Part shown: in pieces, positions 35,549 through 44,345 of the stretch
Layout: every line of letters starts with the position of its first letter
Numbering within the stretch: position 1 is the stretch's first letter
DNA from: Burkholderia sp. Leaf177
Lineage (GTDB): Bacteria; Pseudomonadota; Gammaproteobacteria; Burkholderiales; Burkholderiaceae
NCBI RefSeq assembly: GCF_001424345.1
Contig: NZ_LMPF01000004.1
Location: 124,001-188,000, forward strand
Length of the DNA stretch: 64,000 bases
Reading direction: 5' to 3'
Made by a program: the position numbers and the translations under genes
Notes under the pieces: generated by a model
What the model saw: the letters and a program-made list of their open reading frames with translations, nothing else
Database searches by the model: none
What the model was told of the DNA's origin: nothing

Positions 35549-36412
35549 ATGACAGCCATTTCCGCATCTGCCGACGCTTTGAATATTACCCCCGCAAAGC
35601 CGGAGTTTGAAGCAGCCGACCGCGCCCGGCGCTTTGGTGGCGTGGCGCGGTTGTACGGCCCGGCGGGACTGGCGGCGTTCGAACGCGCGCACGTCGCAGT
35701 GATTGGAATTGGCGGCGTGGGGTCGTGGGCGGTTGAAGCGCTGGCGCGAAATGCAATCGGCCGCCTGACGCTGATCGATCTCGACAACGTTGCCGAAAGC
35801 AATACCAACCGGCAAGTGCCCGCGCTCGATGGCAATTACGGCAAGGCGAAAGTCACCGCCATGGCGGAACGTATCCGCCTGATCAATCCGGATTGCCGCG
35901 TGGAAGAAGTCGAGGATTTTGTGGAACCCGCGAACTTCGATTCCGTGCTGGGCGGCGGTTTTGATTTTGTCATCGATGCTATCGATAGCGTTCGTACGAA
36001 AACCGCGCTAATTGCGTGGTGTGTCGAGCACAATCAGCCACTGATTACGATTGGCGGCGCAGGCGGCCAGCTCGACCCGACGCGGATTCGTATCGCCGAT
36101 CTTGCGCTTACGATTCAGGACCCGCTGCTCTCCAAGGTGCGCGGCCAACTGCGCAAGTCGCACGGCTTCCCGCGCGGACCCAAATCCAGATTCAAGGTGA
36201 GCGCCGTCTATTCCGAAGAGCCGCTCATCTATCCAGACGCGCCGGCCGCGGATGCAGGCGACGCCGCAACGCAGGCCGATACCGCGCCAAATTATTCCGG
36301 TCCCGTTGGACTCAATTGCGCAGGGTTTGGATCGAGCGTCTGCGTAACTGCAAGTTTTGGCTTCGCTGCGGTTTCTTATGTATTAAGACAACTTGCGAAG
36401 CCCGCGCTTTGA
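35549..36412 (+). CDS. tcdA: tRNA threonylcarbamoyladenosine dehydratase TcdA
   Basis: A 287-residue E1-like enzyme that cyclises t6A37 of tRNA to ct6A. The ATP motif is VIGIGGVGSWAVEALARN near 50-67; LIDLDNVAESNTNRQ, DFVIDAIDSVRTK, the LITIGGAGGQLDPTRI block and GPVGLNCAGFGSSVCVTASF follow. ATG 35549 fits the family start; an open 44-codon extension upstream is not conserved in type. Related in function to tsaE, 6 kb away. Confidence 0.92.
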   Translation: MTAISASADALNITPAKPEFEAADRARRFGGVARLYGPAGLAAFERAHVAVIGIGGVGSWAVEALARNAIGRLTLIDLDNVAESNTNRQVPALDGNYGKAKVTAMAERIRLINPDCRVEEVEDFVEPANFDSVLGGGFDFVIDAIDSVRTKTALIAWCVEHNQPLITIGGAGGQLDPTRIRIADLALTIQDPLLSKVRGQLRKSHGFPRGPKSRFKVSAVYSEEPLIYPDAPAADAGDAATQADTAPNYSGPVGLNCAGFGSSVCVTASFGFAAVSYVLRQLAKPAL

Positions 36413-36421
36413 AATTAAAAC

Positions 36422-36451
36422 GGCCGCTTTACCATTAAATGCAAAGCGGCC
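36422..36451. terminator. Hairpin between tcdA and the thioredoxin/TPR gene
   Basis: A 9-bp perfect stem, GGCCGCTTT with AAAGCGGCC. On the minus strand it is followed by a T-rich run (GTTTTAATTT), so it best serves the minus-strand gene; it may also end tcdA. Confidence 0.65.
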
Positions 36452-36540
36452 ATTAAAAAGATTCAACGACTTTCTGCAGAAGACTTCTTTCGAAACTGAT
36501 TTAATCGATTTGAAAGGATTAACGGTTTTGCATTAATTGA

Positions 36541-37389
36541 TCAGTTCATTGCGCTGCTGAGTTTGCGGCGCCAGAACGAAACCACCTCCGGTTGATGCGC
36601 AGCTAGACCAAATACCGAAAGCATCGTTTTTCGGCCGACGTCGTCCATGAAAGCGCGGTCGCGCGTGACGATTGCGAACAGATGCTCCAGCGCGCCGTTG
36701 TAATCGCGACCCGCAATCAGGCGGTTCGCCAGCGCAAAGCGCGCTTCAAGATCATCCGGATTCGCATTCACCGCGTCGATCAACGCGTCGGCGGGAGGAA
36801 GGCTCGCGGCGGCATCGGCGGCGTCGAGTTCGGTTTTCAGCGCGTTGTAACGCGCATCGATTCCTTGCGTGGTTTTCGGCGACAACAGCTTGTCTTCGTC
36901 GCGCGCTTCGTCTGTACGGCCTGCCGCCAGCAGCCATTCGATCAAGTCGAGGCGGGCGTCGTCGTAGCCGGGATCGAGCGCAAGCGCTGTCTTGACATGA
37001 TCGATAGCCACATCCGTTTCACCTGCTTCGTAGGCAACTTGCGCCGCACGACGTTCGGCTTCGGCGCCATCCGGCACCAGCTTTTCGATGAACGTGCGCA
37101 ACTGGCCTTCCGGCAACACGCCGATGAACTGATCGACCGCGTGGCCATCCGCGAACGCGATCACGTGCGGAATGCTGCGAACCTGGAAGTGCGCCGCGAG
37201 TTCCTGGTTTTCGTCGACGTTGACCTTCACCAGCTTCCATTTTCCCGCGCCTTCGGCTTCCAGCCGCTCGAGCATGGGTCCGAGCGTCTTGCACGGACCG
37301 CACCACGGCGCCCAGAAATCCACTAGGACTGGCGCAAGCGTTGACGCGGCGATGACATCCTGTTCGAACGTGGCGAGTGTTGTATCCAT
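36541..37389 (-). CDS. ybbN: Thioredoxin-TPR co-chaperone (YbbN/CnoX-like)
   Basis: A 282-residue cytoplasmic protein. The N-terminal thioredoxin fold carries WAPWCGPCK near 24-32, so unlike E. coli YbbN both active cysteines are present. The C-terminal half is TPR-like (AALDPGYDDARLDLIEWLLA region, LEARFALANRLIAGRDYNGA). Such CnoX-type proteins hold unfolded substrates during oxidative stress. ATG 37387-37389 has AGGA upstream. It is monocistronic. Confidence 0.9.
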   Translation of the reverse strand: MDTTLATFEQDVIAASTLAPVLVDFWAPWCGPCKTLGPMLERLEAEGAGKWKLVKVNVDENQELAAHFQVRSIPHVIAFADGHAVDQFIGVLPEGQLRTFIEKLVPDGAEAERRAAQVAYEAGETDVAIDHVKTALALDPGYDDARLDLIEWLLAAGRTDEARDEDKLLSPKTTQGIDARYNALKTELDAADAAASLPPADALIDAVNANPDDLEARFALANRLIAGRDYNGALEHLFAIVTRDRAFMDDVGRKTMLSVFGLAAHQPEVVSFWRRKLSSAMN

Positions 37390-37572
37390 GGTGTTCCTCA
37401 TAAGCGTCTTACAGAAAAGGGCACGAAGCAATTTTGACAATTCTACGTCGAAGCTTGTGCGATTTTCGGCGGATACAAGAGGCTGCCATTCAGGATCAGG
37501 CAGTCAATGCGCGTATCCGGGCAGCGTCGCCGCGGTCGGTCGATCCAAGACGGTTATTAAAGATTCGGTGCC

Positions 37573-38472
37573 TTACGCCTCCGGCGCATTCGACTCGCGG
37601 CGCGGGGTTGGCAGCGGAATGAATTCCGTCTCGCCAGGGACGTGTCCCATGCGCTGCTCGCTCCACGCGTGTTTCGCGGCTTCAATTTTTTCCTTCGAAC
37701 TCGATACGAAATTCCATTCGATAAAACGTTTCCCGTCGAGTGGCGCGCCGCCCAGCAACATGGCGATGGCGCCATTCGTACTGCGCAGATCGGCTGAAAA
37801 GCCGTTCTTCAGCACGGCCATCTGGCCGGCGGGAAGTTCATCGCCGTCGATAGTAAGATCGCCTTCGAGCAGATACACGCCACGTTCTTCGTGCTCGGTG
37901 TCGAGCGTCACGGCGCTGTCCGGCGTGAACTCGGCGGCCACATACAGCGTTGGCGAGAACGTCGTGGTCGGGGCCGTTTCGCCGAACGCGTTGCCCGCGA
38001 TTATCCGCAGGCGCACGCCGTTATGTTCCACGAGCGGCAGCGCGGCTGCCGGATGATGTTCGAACGAGGGTGCGACCTCTTCGTCTTCAACCGGCAAGCC
38101 AACCCACGTCTGGATGCCATGCATGGTTTGCCCGGCGGCGCGTTCTTCGTCCGGCGTGCGTTCCGAGTGCACGATACCGCGCCCCGCCGTCATCCAGTTC
38201 ACGTCGCCCGGTGAGATCTTCTGCAACGAACCCAGGCTGTCGCGATGCATGATCGCGCCTTCGAACAGATACGTCACCGTCGCCAGCCCGATATGCGGGT
38301 GCGGCCGGACGTCGAGTCCCACGCCGGGCACGAGCGTTGCGGGGCCGATGTGGTCGAAGAAGATGAACGGCCCAATCGTGCGGACGGCCAATGCCGGTAA
38401 TACGCGCCGGACCGTAAGGTTACCGACGTCGTGCTGGTGTGGCTTGAGAAACGCTTCGATTGTGGATGACAT
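37573..38472 (-). CDS. Pirin family protein
   Basis: A 299-residue bicupin protein. The pirin signature lies in the first half: FIFFDHIGPATLVPG, VRPHPHIGLATVTYLFEGA, HRDSLGSLQKISPGDVNWMT and HSERTPDEE, with His and Glu metal ligands. The second cupin (YLLEGDLTIDGDELPAGQMA) follows. Bacterial pirins include quercetin dioxygenases and regulators; this one's job is undefined. Confidence 0.9.
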   Translation of the reverse strand: MSSTIEAFLKPHQHDVGNLTVRRVLPALAVRTIGPFIFFDHIGPATLVPGVGLDVRPHPHIGLATVTYLFEGAIMHRDSLGSLQKISPGDVNWMTAGRGIVHSERTPDEERAAGQTMHGIQTWVGLPVEDEEVAPSFEHHPAAALPLVEHNGVRLRIIAGNAFGETAPTTTFSPTLYVAAEFTPDSAVTLDTEHEERGVYLLEGDLTIDGDELPAGQMAVLKNGFSADLRSTNGAIAMLLGGAPLDGKRFIEWNFVSSSKEKIEAAKHAWSEQRMGHVPGETEFIPLPTPRRESNAPEA

Positions 38473-38662
38473 GTGAACGCTCGGTTGCGTGCTCGGAACT
38501 GCAATTCTACTGGGCGTCGAGTCGAAGCATGCAAGCGTTATCCGGGCGATAGGCCAAGAGGTCTATGGTTCGTGACCGTGCCGATCGTTTTCTTTATCGT
38601 TATCGCATGTGATGAAAAACTGCAGTACCCAAGTCCCTTTTGCATAGACAGGAGTTTTAATA

Positions 38663-38923
38663 ATGACCAAAAACACGCTTTTGATCGCCCTTACGGCCGG
38701 ACTGCTCGCTACCGGCAGCGCTTTCGCGCAGACATCGAGCGACAACTCGATGGCCGGTTCCACCGCAGCGCCCATGGACGGCGCGTCCGCCCCGATGAAA
38801 AAGCACCGCATGCAACGCCACGGTACGAACAAGTCGTCGAATGGCTTGTCGGCGAACAAGAGCAAGACGCCGGCAGTTGAAACGGGTGCAAGCGCTGCCG
38901 TGGAGAACGGTCAGGGCAAGTAA
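38663..38923 (+). CDS. Small secreted hypothetical protein
   Basis: An 86-residue protein with a clear signal peptide (ALTAGLLATGSAFA|QT, cleavage near residue 22). The mature part is about 64 residues, low-complexity, rich in Ser, Ala, Asn, Lys and Met (APMKKHRMQRHGTNKSSNG), and has no cysteine. I do not recognise a family; many Burkholderia genomes have similar small periplasmic proteins. GGAG is upstream at 38651. A strong terminator follows, supporting a real, well-expressed gene. Confidence 0.7.
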   Translation: MTKNTLLIALTAGLLATGSAFAQTSSDNSMAGSTAAPMDGASAPMKKHRMQRHGTNKSSNGLSANKSKTPAVETGASAAVENGQGK

Positions 38924-38943
38924 GTCAGAAGTCTGGAAGTTTG

Positions 38944-38984
38944 CAAAAAAGCGCTTGTGCCGGCTCCGGTGCAAGCGCTTTTTC
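38944..38984 (+). terminator. Strong terminator after the small secreted protein gene
   Basis: A 12-bp stem (AAAAAGCGCTTG with CAAGCGCTTTTT) around a 14-nt loop, followed by CTTTG. Confidence 0.9.
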
Positions 38985-39130
38985 TTTGTCCAAAACGGCG
39001 CACTCGACCCTGTCCGAATGGGCTATGTCGTGAGTTTGTACAAGGCATTTGCAAAATCGTCCGCTAAAGTGTCGGTTCGCGTTCGATCCGAGTGACTGGA
39101 TGCGCATCAATACAACTGACGGAGACGGCT

Positions 39131-40012
39131 GTGTCGCCAAGGGATTTGTTGTCCGCGCTGATCGTGATTCTTGCCTGGGGCGTGAATTTCGTCGTGATCA
39201 AGGTTGGGTTGCACGGCGTTCCGCCCATGCTGCTTGGGGCGTTGCGGTTCTCATTGGTGGCCCTTCCGGCGGTGTTCTTTATCAAACGCCCCGCCGTTCC
39301 GTTCAAATGGGTGTTCGCGTATGGCGCGACCATATCGCTCGGCCAGTTCGTGCTGCTTTTCTACGCAATGTCCGTTGGCATGCCCGCCGGCCTGGCGTCG
39401 CTGGTATTGCAGGCACAGGCATTCTTCACGCTGATCTTCGCGGCCATGATCCTGGGCGAGCAGATTCGCGGTCCGAATATCGTGGGCTTGCTGATCGCCG
39501 CGTGCGGGCTCGCCGTAATTGGCGTGCAAGCGGGGCACGCCATGACCGTCGCGGGCTTCGTGCTGACGCTGGCTGCATCGGCAATGTGGGGAATGGGGAA
39601 CGTCATCACCAAGCGCATGGGCAAGGTCGATTTGCTGTCGCTCGTGGTGTGGGCGAGCCTCGTGCCGCCGCTGCCGTTCCTGGCTTTGTCCCTGATCATG
39701 GAAGGGCCCGCGCGCATCGAGGCGAGCTTGTCCGCTATATCCGTGACGTCGATTCTCGCGATCGTGTACCTCGCGTTTATCGCGACAATGCTCGGCTACA
39801 CGCTGTGGGGCAAGCTGCTTGGGAAATATCCGGCGAGCCAGGTGGCGCCGTTTTCTTTGCTCGTGCCCATTGTGGGACTGGCATCGGCCGCATTGCTGCT
39901 CGATGAAGGGCTGAGTTTAATGCAGCTTCTTGGCGCCGTGCTGGTGATGGCCGGGCTGTTTGTCAACGTGTTCGGCGGATGGCTGATGCAGCGATTGATG
40001 CCGGCACGCTGA
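39131..40012 (+). CDS. EamA-family (DMT superfamily) exporter
   Basis: A 293-residue inner-membrane transporter with ten hydrophobic segments in two EamA repeats (LLSALIVILAWGVNFVVIKV start, and MWGMGNVITKRMGK opening repeat two). It resembles the YdcZ/EamA amino acid metabolite effluxers. The start is taken as GTG 39131 since GGAG lies 6 bp upstream; an ATG 13 codons earlier has none. The last codons fall in a 10-bp-stem hairpin. The substrate is unknown. Confidence 0.88.
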   Translation: MSPRDLLSALIVILAWGVNFVVIKVGLHGVPPMLLGALRFSLVALPAVFFIKRPAVPFKWVFAYGATISLGQFVLLFYAMSVGMPAGLASLVLQAQAFFTLIFAAMILGEQIRGPNIVGLLIAACGLAVIGVQAGHAMTVAGFVLTLAASAMWGMGNVITKRMGKVDLLSLVVWASLVPPLPFLALSLIMEGPARIEASLSAISVTSILAIVYLAFIATMLGYTLWGKLLGKYPASQVAPFSLLVPIVGLASAALLLDEGLSLMQLLGAVLVMAGLFVNVFGGWLMQRLMPAR

Positions 40013-40024
40013 ACCTGCCGGCAT
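39997..40024. terminator. Hairpin at the EamA/amiC convergent junction
   Basis: A perfect 10-bp stem, GATGCCGGCA with TGCCGGCATC, with the EamA stop codon in the loop. No clear T-run follows on either strand, so terminator function is uncertain. Confidence 0.4.
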
Positions 40025-40042
40025 CAATTCCTGCAGCGTGCG

Positions 40043-41587
40043 TTACGTCATGCGGCTCTTGGCCAGCGGCGGATTTGCGGCGAAGTACCGTTTGATGCCT
40101 TTCATGATTGCGTTGGCCATCTTGTCGCGGTAGGCGTCGTCGTTCAGGCGCTGCTCTTCTTCCGGGTTACTGATGAACGCGGTTTCCACGAGAATGGATG
40201 GAATGTCCGGCGCCTTCAGCACGGCAAATCCGGCTTGCTCGACCGAACCCTTGTGCAGTTTGTTGATATCGCCAATTTCGTTGAGCACGAAATTGCCGTA
40301 GCGCATGGAATCGCGAATCTGCGCGGTCGTGGACATGTCGAACAACGCGCGGTTGACGCTCGCGTCCTGCGTCTTCACGTTGATGCCGCCAATGGAGTCG
40401 GACGCGTTTTCCTTGTTCGCCATCCATCGGGCCGCTGCGCTCGACGCGCCGTGATCCGACAGCGCGAACACGGATGAACCGCGCGCGGAAGGTGTGGTGA
40501 ACGCGTCGGCGTGAATCGAAACAAACAAGTCGGCGCCCACGCGGCGCGCCTTCTGCACGCGAACGTTGAGCGGCACGAAGAAGTCGTTGTCGCGCGTCAT
40601 CATGGCGCGCATGTTCGGCTGGGCATCGATTTTTGCGCGCAGCTTCTTGGCAATATCCAGCGCGATATGTTTTTCGTACGTGCCGCCGCCGCCGATCGCG
40701 CCGGGATCTTCGCCTCCGTGACCCGGATCGATGGCGACCGTAAGCAGTCGCGTCGTGCCGGCTTTGCCGCTTTTTGGATTGGCAAAGCCGTAGTCGTCGC
40801 TGGTGTCGCTGTCGGACGAATCGTCCTTTGCGATGGCTGTCGGCGGTGCGGGCTTGATCGTCGGGCGAGGTTTCGGCAGCGGCACAGCAGGCGCAACCGG
40901 GGCCGCGGATGGCGCACGGGGCAGATCGTTTGCCTGCGCGTACTTCTGGAAAAATTCGTCGGTATTGTCGGGTGCGTTCGACTTTGGAGCGGTCGCGGGA
41001 CCGCTCAGCGTGGCGGGCGGCTGAGTTGGATTCGGGTTGCTTTGATCGATAGCCTGCTGCTTGTGCTCGGATTGCGCGAGCAGATCCATCAACGGATCGG
41101 GCGCGACAGCCGGGTACAAATCGAATACCAGCCGATACTTGTAGCTGCCAATAGGCGTCAGTGTGAACACTTGCGGTTTGACCGCGCCCTTCAGGTCGAA
41201 CACCATGCGCACCACGTGCGGCTGATATTGCCCAATGCGCACCGACTGGATCTGCGGATCGTTCGGCGTGATCTTCGAGACGAGGTCCTTCAGTTCCTGA
41301 TCGAGATCCAGCCCGTTTAGGTCGACCACTAGCCGGTCCGGACCCTGCAGCAGTTGCTGGTTATTTTGCAGCGGTTGATCCGACTCGATCGTGACGCGCG
41401 TGTAATCGCGTGCCGGCCACACACGCACGCCGAGCACCGAACTCGCATAGGCGAGCTTCGGTCCGAGCAACGCAAGCGCAATAGTCGATGCCCCCGCGCG
41501 CAGCACCTGGCGCCGGCGCCAGTTGTGCGAAGCAGTGGCGGTCGATTCGATCGAATGAAACGGCTTGATCAACAACTTTCGAGACAT
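40043..41587 (-). CDS. amiC: N-acetylmuramoyl-L-alanine amidase AmiC (Tat-exported)
   Basis: A 514-residue periplasmic amidase that splits septal peptidoglycan. A twin-arginine signal is present (WRRRQVLRAGASTIALALLG near 23-42). The AMIN targeting domain follows at about 50-160, then a Pro/Ser-rich linker, and the Amidase_3 domain with zinc ligands in AIDPGHGGEDPG (His), TYEKHIALDIA (Glu) and FVSIHADAF (His), and ILVETAFISNPEE near the end. The start lies 19 bp inside tsaE, so the two are coupled. Confidence 0.95.
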   Translation of the reverse strand: MSRKLLIKPFHSIESTATASHNWRRRQVLRAGASTIALALLGPKLAYASSVLGVRVWPARDYTRVTIESDQPLQNNQQLLQGPDRLVVDLNGLDLDQELKDLVSKITPNDPQIQSVRIGQYQPHVVRMVFDLKGAVKPQVFTLTPIGSYKYRLVFDLYPAVAPDPLMDLLAQSEHKQQAIDQSNPNPTQPPATLSGPATAPKSNAPDNTDEFFQKYAQANDLPRAPSAAPVAPAVPLPKPRPTIKPAPPTAIAKDDSSDSDTSDDYGFANPKSGKAGTTRLLTVAIDPGHGGEDPGAIGGGGTYEKHIALDIAKKLRAKIDAQPNMRAMMTRDNDFFVPLNVRVQKARRVGADLFVSIHADAFTTPSARGSSVFALSDHGASSAAARWMANKENASDSIGGINVKTQDASVNRALFDMSTTAQIRDSMRYGNFVLNEIGDINKLHKGSVEQAGFAVLKAPDIPSILVETAFISNPEEEQRLNDDAYRDKMANAIMKGIKRYFAANPPLAKSRMT

Positions 41588-42123
41588 GACTTTCCTGTTT
41601 CGCTAAACGCGCGCGCGGTCAGCACGCGGCCTTCGCCTTCCTGTTCCAGCTTGAATTCGAGATCCGGTACACCCAGCAATCCGCCGGCGCGTTGCGGCCA
41701 TTCGATCAGGCAGACCGCGCCTGAGTCGAAGTATTCGCGAAAGCCGGCATCGATCCATTCGGCTGGATCGGAGAAGCGATAAAGATCGAAGTGATACAAC
41801 TCGAGCGCACCCGTTTGCGTGGCAAGCGAATAGGGTTCGACGAGCGTGTAAGTGGGACTGCGCACGCGGCCCGCGTGACCGAGCGCACGCAGCGTCGCGC
41901 GCACGAGCGTGGTCTTGCCCGCGCCCAGGTCGCCGATCAACTGGACCTGCAAACCGGGAAAACGTTCGTTCGGGGAATCGGCGGTTGCGCTCCGGACCTT
42001 GAGAATCGCCCGCGCGAACTGTTCGCCGAACGCGAGCGTTGCGTCCTCGCTGGGCAAGTCGAAGCGGCGTTCGAGGAGCGCGGCGGGAGGATTTGCAATC
42101 GATCGAGTGAGGCTGTCGGGCAT
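41569..42123 (-). CDS. tsaE: tRNA t6A biosynthesis ATPase TsaE
   Basis: A 184-residue P-loop ATPase needed with TsaB, TsaC and TsaD for t6A37 on tRNA. Walker A is GDLGAGKTTLVRA near 66-78; VRSPTYTLVEPY, LELYHFDLYRFSDPAEW and CLIEWPQRAGG are all diagnostic. It is slightly longer than E. coli TsaE at the N-terminus. It is the first gene of the tsaE-amiC pair and diverges from queG with only 17 bp between the two start codons. Confidence 0.95.
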   Translation of the reverse strand: MPDSLTRSIANPPAALLERRFDLPSEDATLAFGEQFARAILKVRSATADSPNERFPGLQVQLIGDLGAGKTTLVRATLRALGHAGRVRSPTYTLVEPYSLATQTGALELYHFDLYRFSDPAEWIDAGFREYFDSGAVCLIEWPQRAGGLLGVPDLEFKLEQEGEGRVLTARAFSETGKSCLESC

Positions 42124-42140
42124 TCTCGTAAAATGTCGTG

Positions 42141-43385
42141 ATGAACCGTCTGCCGGAACACCCTGTGGAACACGAGCGCGCGTCAGAAAACGCCGCCGGG
42201 AACCCGAGCCACTTCAGAATTGATGACGAAGCCGGGCTGGCTGAACTCGCGCTGCGCATCAAGGCGTGGGGGCGCGAGTTGGGGTTCGGTGCGGTCGGCG
42301 TCAGCGACGCCGACTTGACGGATGCCGAAGAAGGCCTCGCGTCGTGGCTCGAAGCAGGCTATCACGGCGAGATGGATTATATGGCCAAACATGCGATGAA
42401 ACGCGCAAGGCCGGCCGAGCTTGTGGCCGGTACGCGACGTGTTATTACAGTTCGGATGGCCTATCTGCCGGCATCGACACTCAATGGCAAGGCGCCGGAA
42501 AGTACCTCGACAGCCGATGCAACGTCCGTCAACTGGCGCGCGACCGAATGGGCGCGCATCGACGATCCCGCTGCGGCGGTCGTGTCCGTTTATGCGCGCG
42601 GCCGCGATTATCACAAGGTCATGCGCAGCCGATTGCAACTTCTGGCTGATCGTATTGAAGCGGAAATCGGGCCGTTCGGATATCGCGTGTTCACGGATTC
42701 CGCGCCGGTTCTGGAGGTCGAGCTGGCGCAGAAAGCAGGCAACGGCTGGCGCGGCAAACACACATTGCTGCTGCAACGTGACGCGGGGTCGCTGTTTTTT
42801 ATCGGCGAGATTCTGGTCGATATCGCACTTCCCGCCGACGCCGATATCAACCCCGACCACGCGCCCGAGCACGACGGTTCGCATTGCGGAAGCTGCGCGA
42901 AGTGCATCAATGTGTGCCCGACGCAGGCGATCATCGCGCCATACCGGCTCGATGCACGGCGCTGCATTTCATATCTGACCATCGAGTTGAAGGGCAGTAT
43001 TCCGGAGGAGATGCGCCCGCTGATCGGCAATCGCGTTTATGGTTGCGACGATTGCCAGCTCGTGTGTCCGTGGAACAAATTTGCGCAGGCTGCGCCCGTC
43101 GCGGATTTTAATGTTCGGCACGGACTCGATCGCGCATCGCTCGTGGCGTTGTTCGGCTGGAACGCATCCGAATTCGATGACCGCATGCAAGGCAGCGCGA
43201 TTCGTCGTATTGGCCACGAACAGTGGTTGCGTAATATTGCAGTGGCCATGGGCAACGCGTTACGCTCGACATCGCTCAGTGCAAATTCGCGCTCGGAAAT
43301 AACAAACGCGTTGAACGCACGTGCCGGCGATCCATCGGAACTGGTGCGCGAACATGTGGAATGGGCACTTCGGCAGGCAGCATGA
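42141..43385 (+). CDS. queG: Epoxyqueuosine reductase QueG
   Basis: A 414-residue cobalamin and Fe-S enzyme completing queuosine in tRNA. Two 4Fe-4S motifs are seen: CGSCAKCINVCPTQAI near 250 and CDDCQLVCPWN near 300; DYHKVMRSRLQLLAD and DSAPVLEVELAQKAGNGW are also typical. The start is ATG 42141, next to a GTG. No ribosome site exists; TAAAAT at 42129-42134 is 7 bp before the ATG, so the mRNA may be leaderless. Confidence 0.95.
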   Translation: MNRLPEHPVEHERASENAAGNPSHFRIDDEAGLAELALRIKAWGRELGFGAVGVSDADLTDAEEGLASWLEAGYHGEMDYMAKHAMKRARPAELVAGTRRVITVRMAYLPASTLNGKAPESTSTADATSVNWRATEWARIDDPAAAVVSVYARGRDYHKVMRSRLQLLADRIEAEIGPFGYRVFTDSAPVLEVELAQKAGNGWRGKHTLLLQRDAGSLFFIGEILVDIALPADADINPDHAPEHDGSHCGSCAKCINVCPTQAIIAPYRLDARRCISYLTIELKGSIPEEMRPLIGNRVYGCDDCQLVCPWNKFAQAAPVADFNVRHGLDRASLVALFGWNASEFDDRMQGSAIRRIGHEQWLRNIAVAMGNALRSTSLSANSRSEITNALNARAGDPSELVREHVEWALRQAA

Positions 43386-43408
43386 TCCAACGCTTAAAGG
43401 ATGTATCA

Positions 43409-44332
43409 ATGGACGTGACAGAGTTGGAACGCGCGTCGGAAATAGTGTCGAGCGGCGCATCGATCGATCTTTTCTGCGACGCGTTGTGGCTCGAACACGG
43501 CCTCGCGAAGAACTCGCTGGAAGCGTACCGGCGCGATTTGAGATTGTTCGCGGAGTGGTTATCGAAGACGCGCGGCGGGGAGATCGATACCGCGACCGAA
43601 GCCGACATGAACGGTTATCTCGCCGCGCGCCGAGCCGATAAAGCGACGTCCGCCAACCGCCGCCTGTCCGTCTTCCGCCGGTATTACGCCTGGGCATTGC
43701 GAGAACATCGCGCTTTATCCGATCCCACGTTGAAATTGCGCTCGGCCAAGCAAGCGCCGCGGTTTCCCAAGACGCTTAACGAAGCGCAAGTCGAAGCCTT
43801 GCTGAATGCGCCCGACGTGGAAACCGCGCTGGGCCTGCGCGACCGCACGATGCTCGAACTGATGTACGCGAGCGGTTTGCGCGTGACGGAACTCGTGACG
43901 TTGAAGACGGTGGAAGTCGGCTTGAACGAGGGCGTGGTGCGCGTGATGGGCAAGGGCTCGAAAGAGCGCCTGATCCCGTTCGGCGCGGTGGCGCACGACT
44001 GGATCGAGCGATATTTGCGTGAATCGCGCCCGGCGCTGCTCGGAGCGCGTGCCGCCGACGCGCTGTTCGTGACCACGCGGGGCGAAGGCATGACGCGCCA
44101 GCAGTTCTGGAACATCATCAAGCGCCACGCGCTTACCGGCGATGTACGCGCGCCGCTTTCGCCCCACACCTTGCGGCACGCGTTCGCCACGCATTTGTTG
44201 AATCACGGCGCGGACTTGCGCGTGGTGCAGTTGCTGCTCGGCCATACGGATATCTCGACCACGCAGATCTATACACACGTGGCGCGTGAACGGTTGAGGA
44301 CGCTGCATAAGGAGCACCATCCACGCGGTTGA
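43409..44332 (+). CDS. xerD: Site-specific tyrosine recombinase XerD
   Basis: A 307-residue recombinase resolving chromosome dimers at dif with XerC. The N-terminal SAM-like domain begins IDLFCDALWLEHGLAKNSLE. Catalytic residues: Arg in YASGLRVTEL, Lys in GKGSKERLIPFG, His-x-x-Arg in HTLRHAFATHLL, His in LLGHTDISTTQ and Tyr in IYTHV. ATG 43409 has AAAGG 8 bp upstream; ATG 43382, which overlaps the queG stop, is an alternative. Housekeeping, not a mobile-element integrase. Confidence 0.95.
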   Translation: MDVTELERASEIVSSGASIDLFCDALWLEHGLAKNSLEAYRRDLRLFAEWLSKTRGGEIDTATEADMNGYLAARRADKATSANRRLSVFRRYYAWALREHRALSDPTLKLRSAKQAPRFPKTLNEAQVEALLNAPDVETALGLRDRTMLELMYASGLRVTELVTLKTVEVGLNEGVVRVMGKGSKERLIPFGAVAHDWIERYLRESRPALLGARAADALFVTTRGEGMTRQQFWNIIKRHALTGDVRAPLSPHTLRHAFATHLLNHGADLRVVQLLLGHTDISTTQIYTHVARERLRTLHKEHHPRG

Positions 44333-44345
44333 AGCTCACTGAGAA

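Noticed and set aside
43409..44332. Integrase of a mobile element
   Set aside because: The sequence and neighbours (queG) match housekeeping XerD; no attachment repeats or cargo genes are present.
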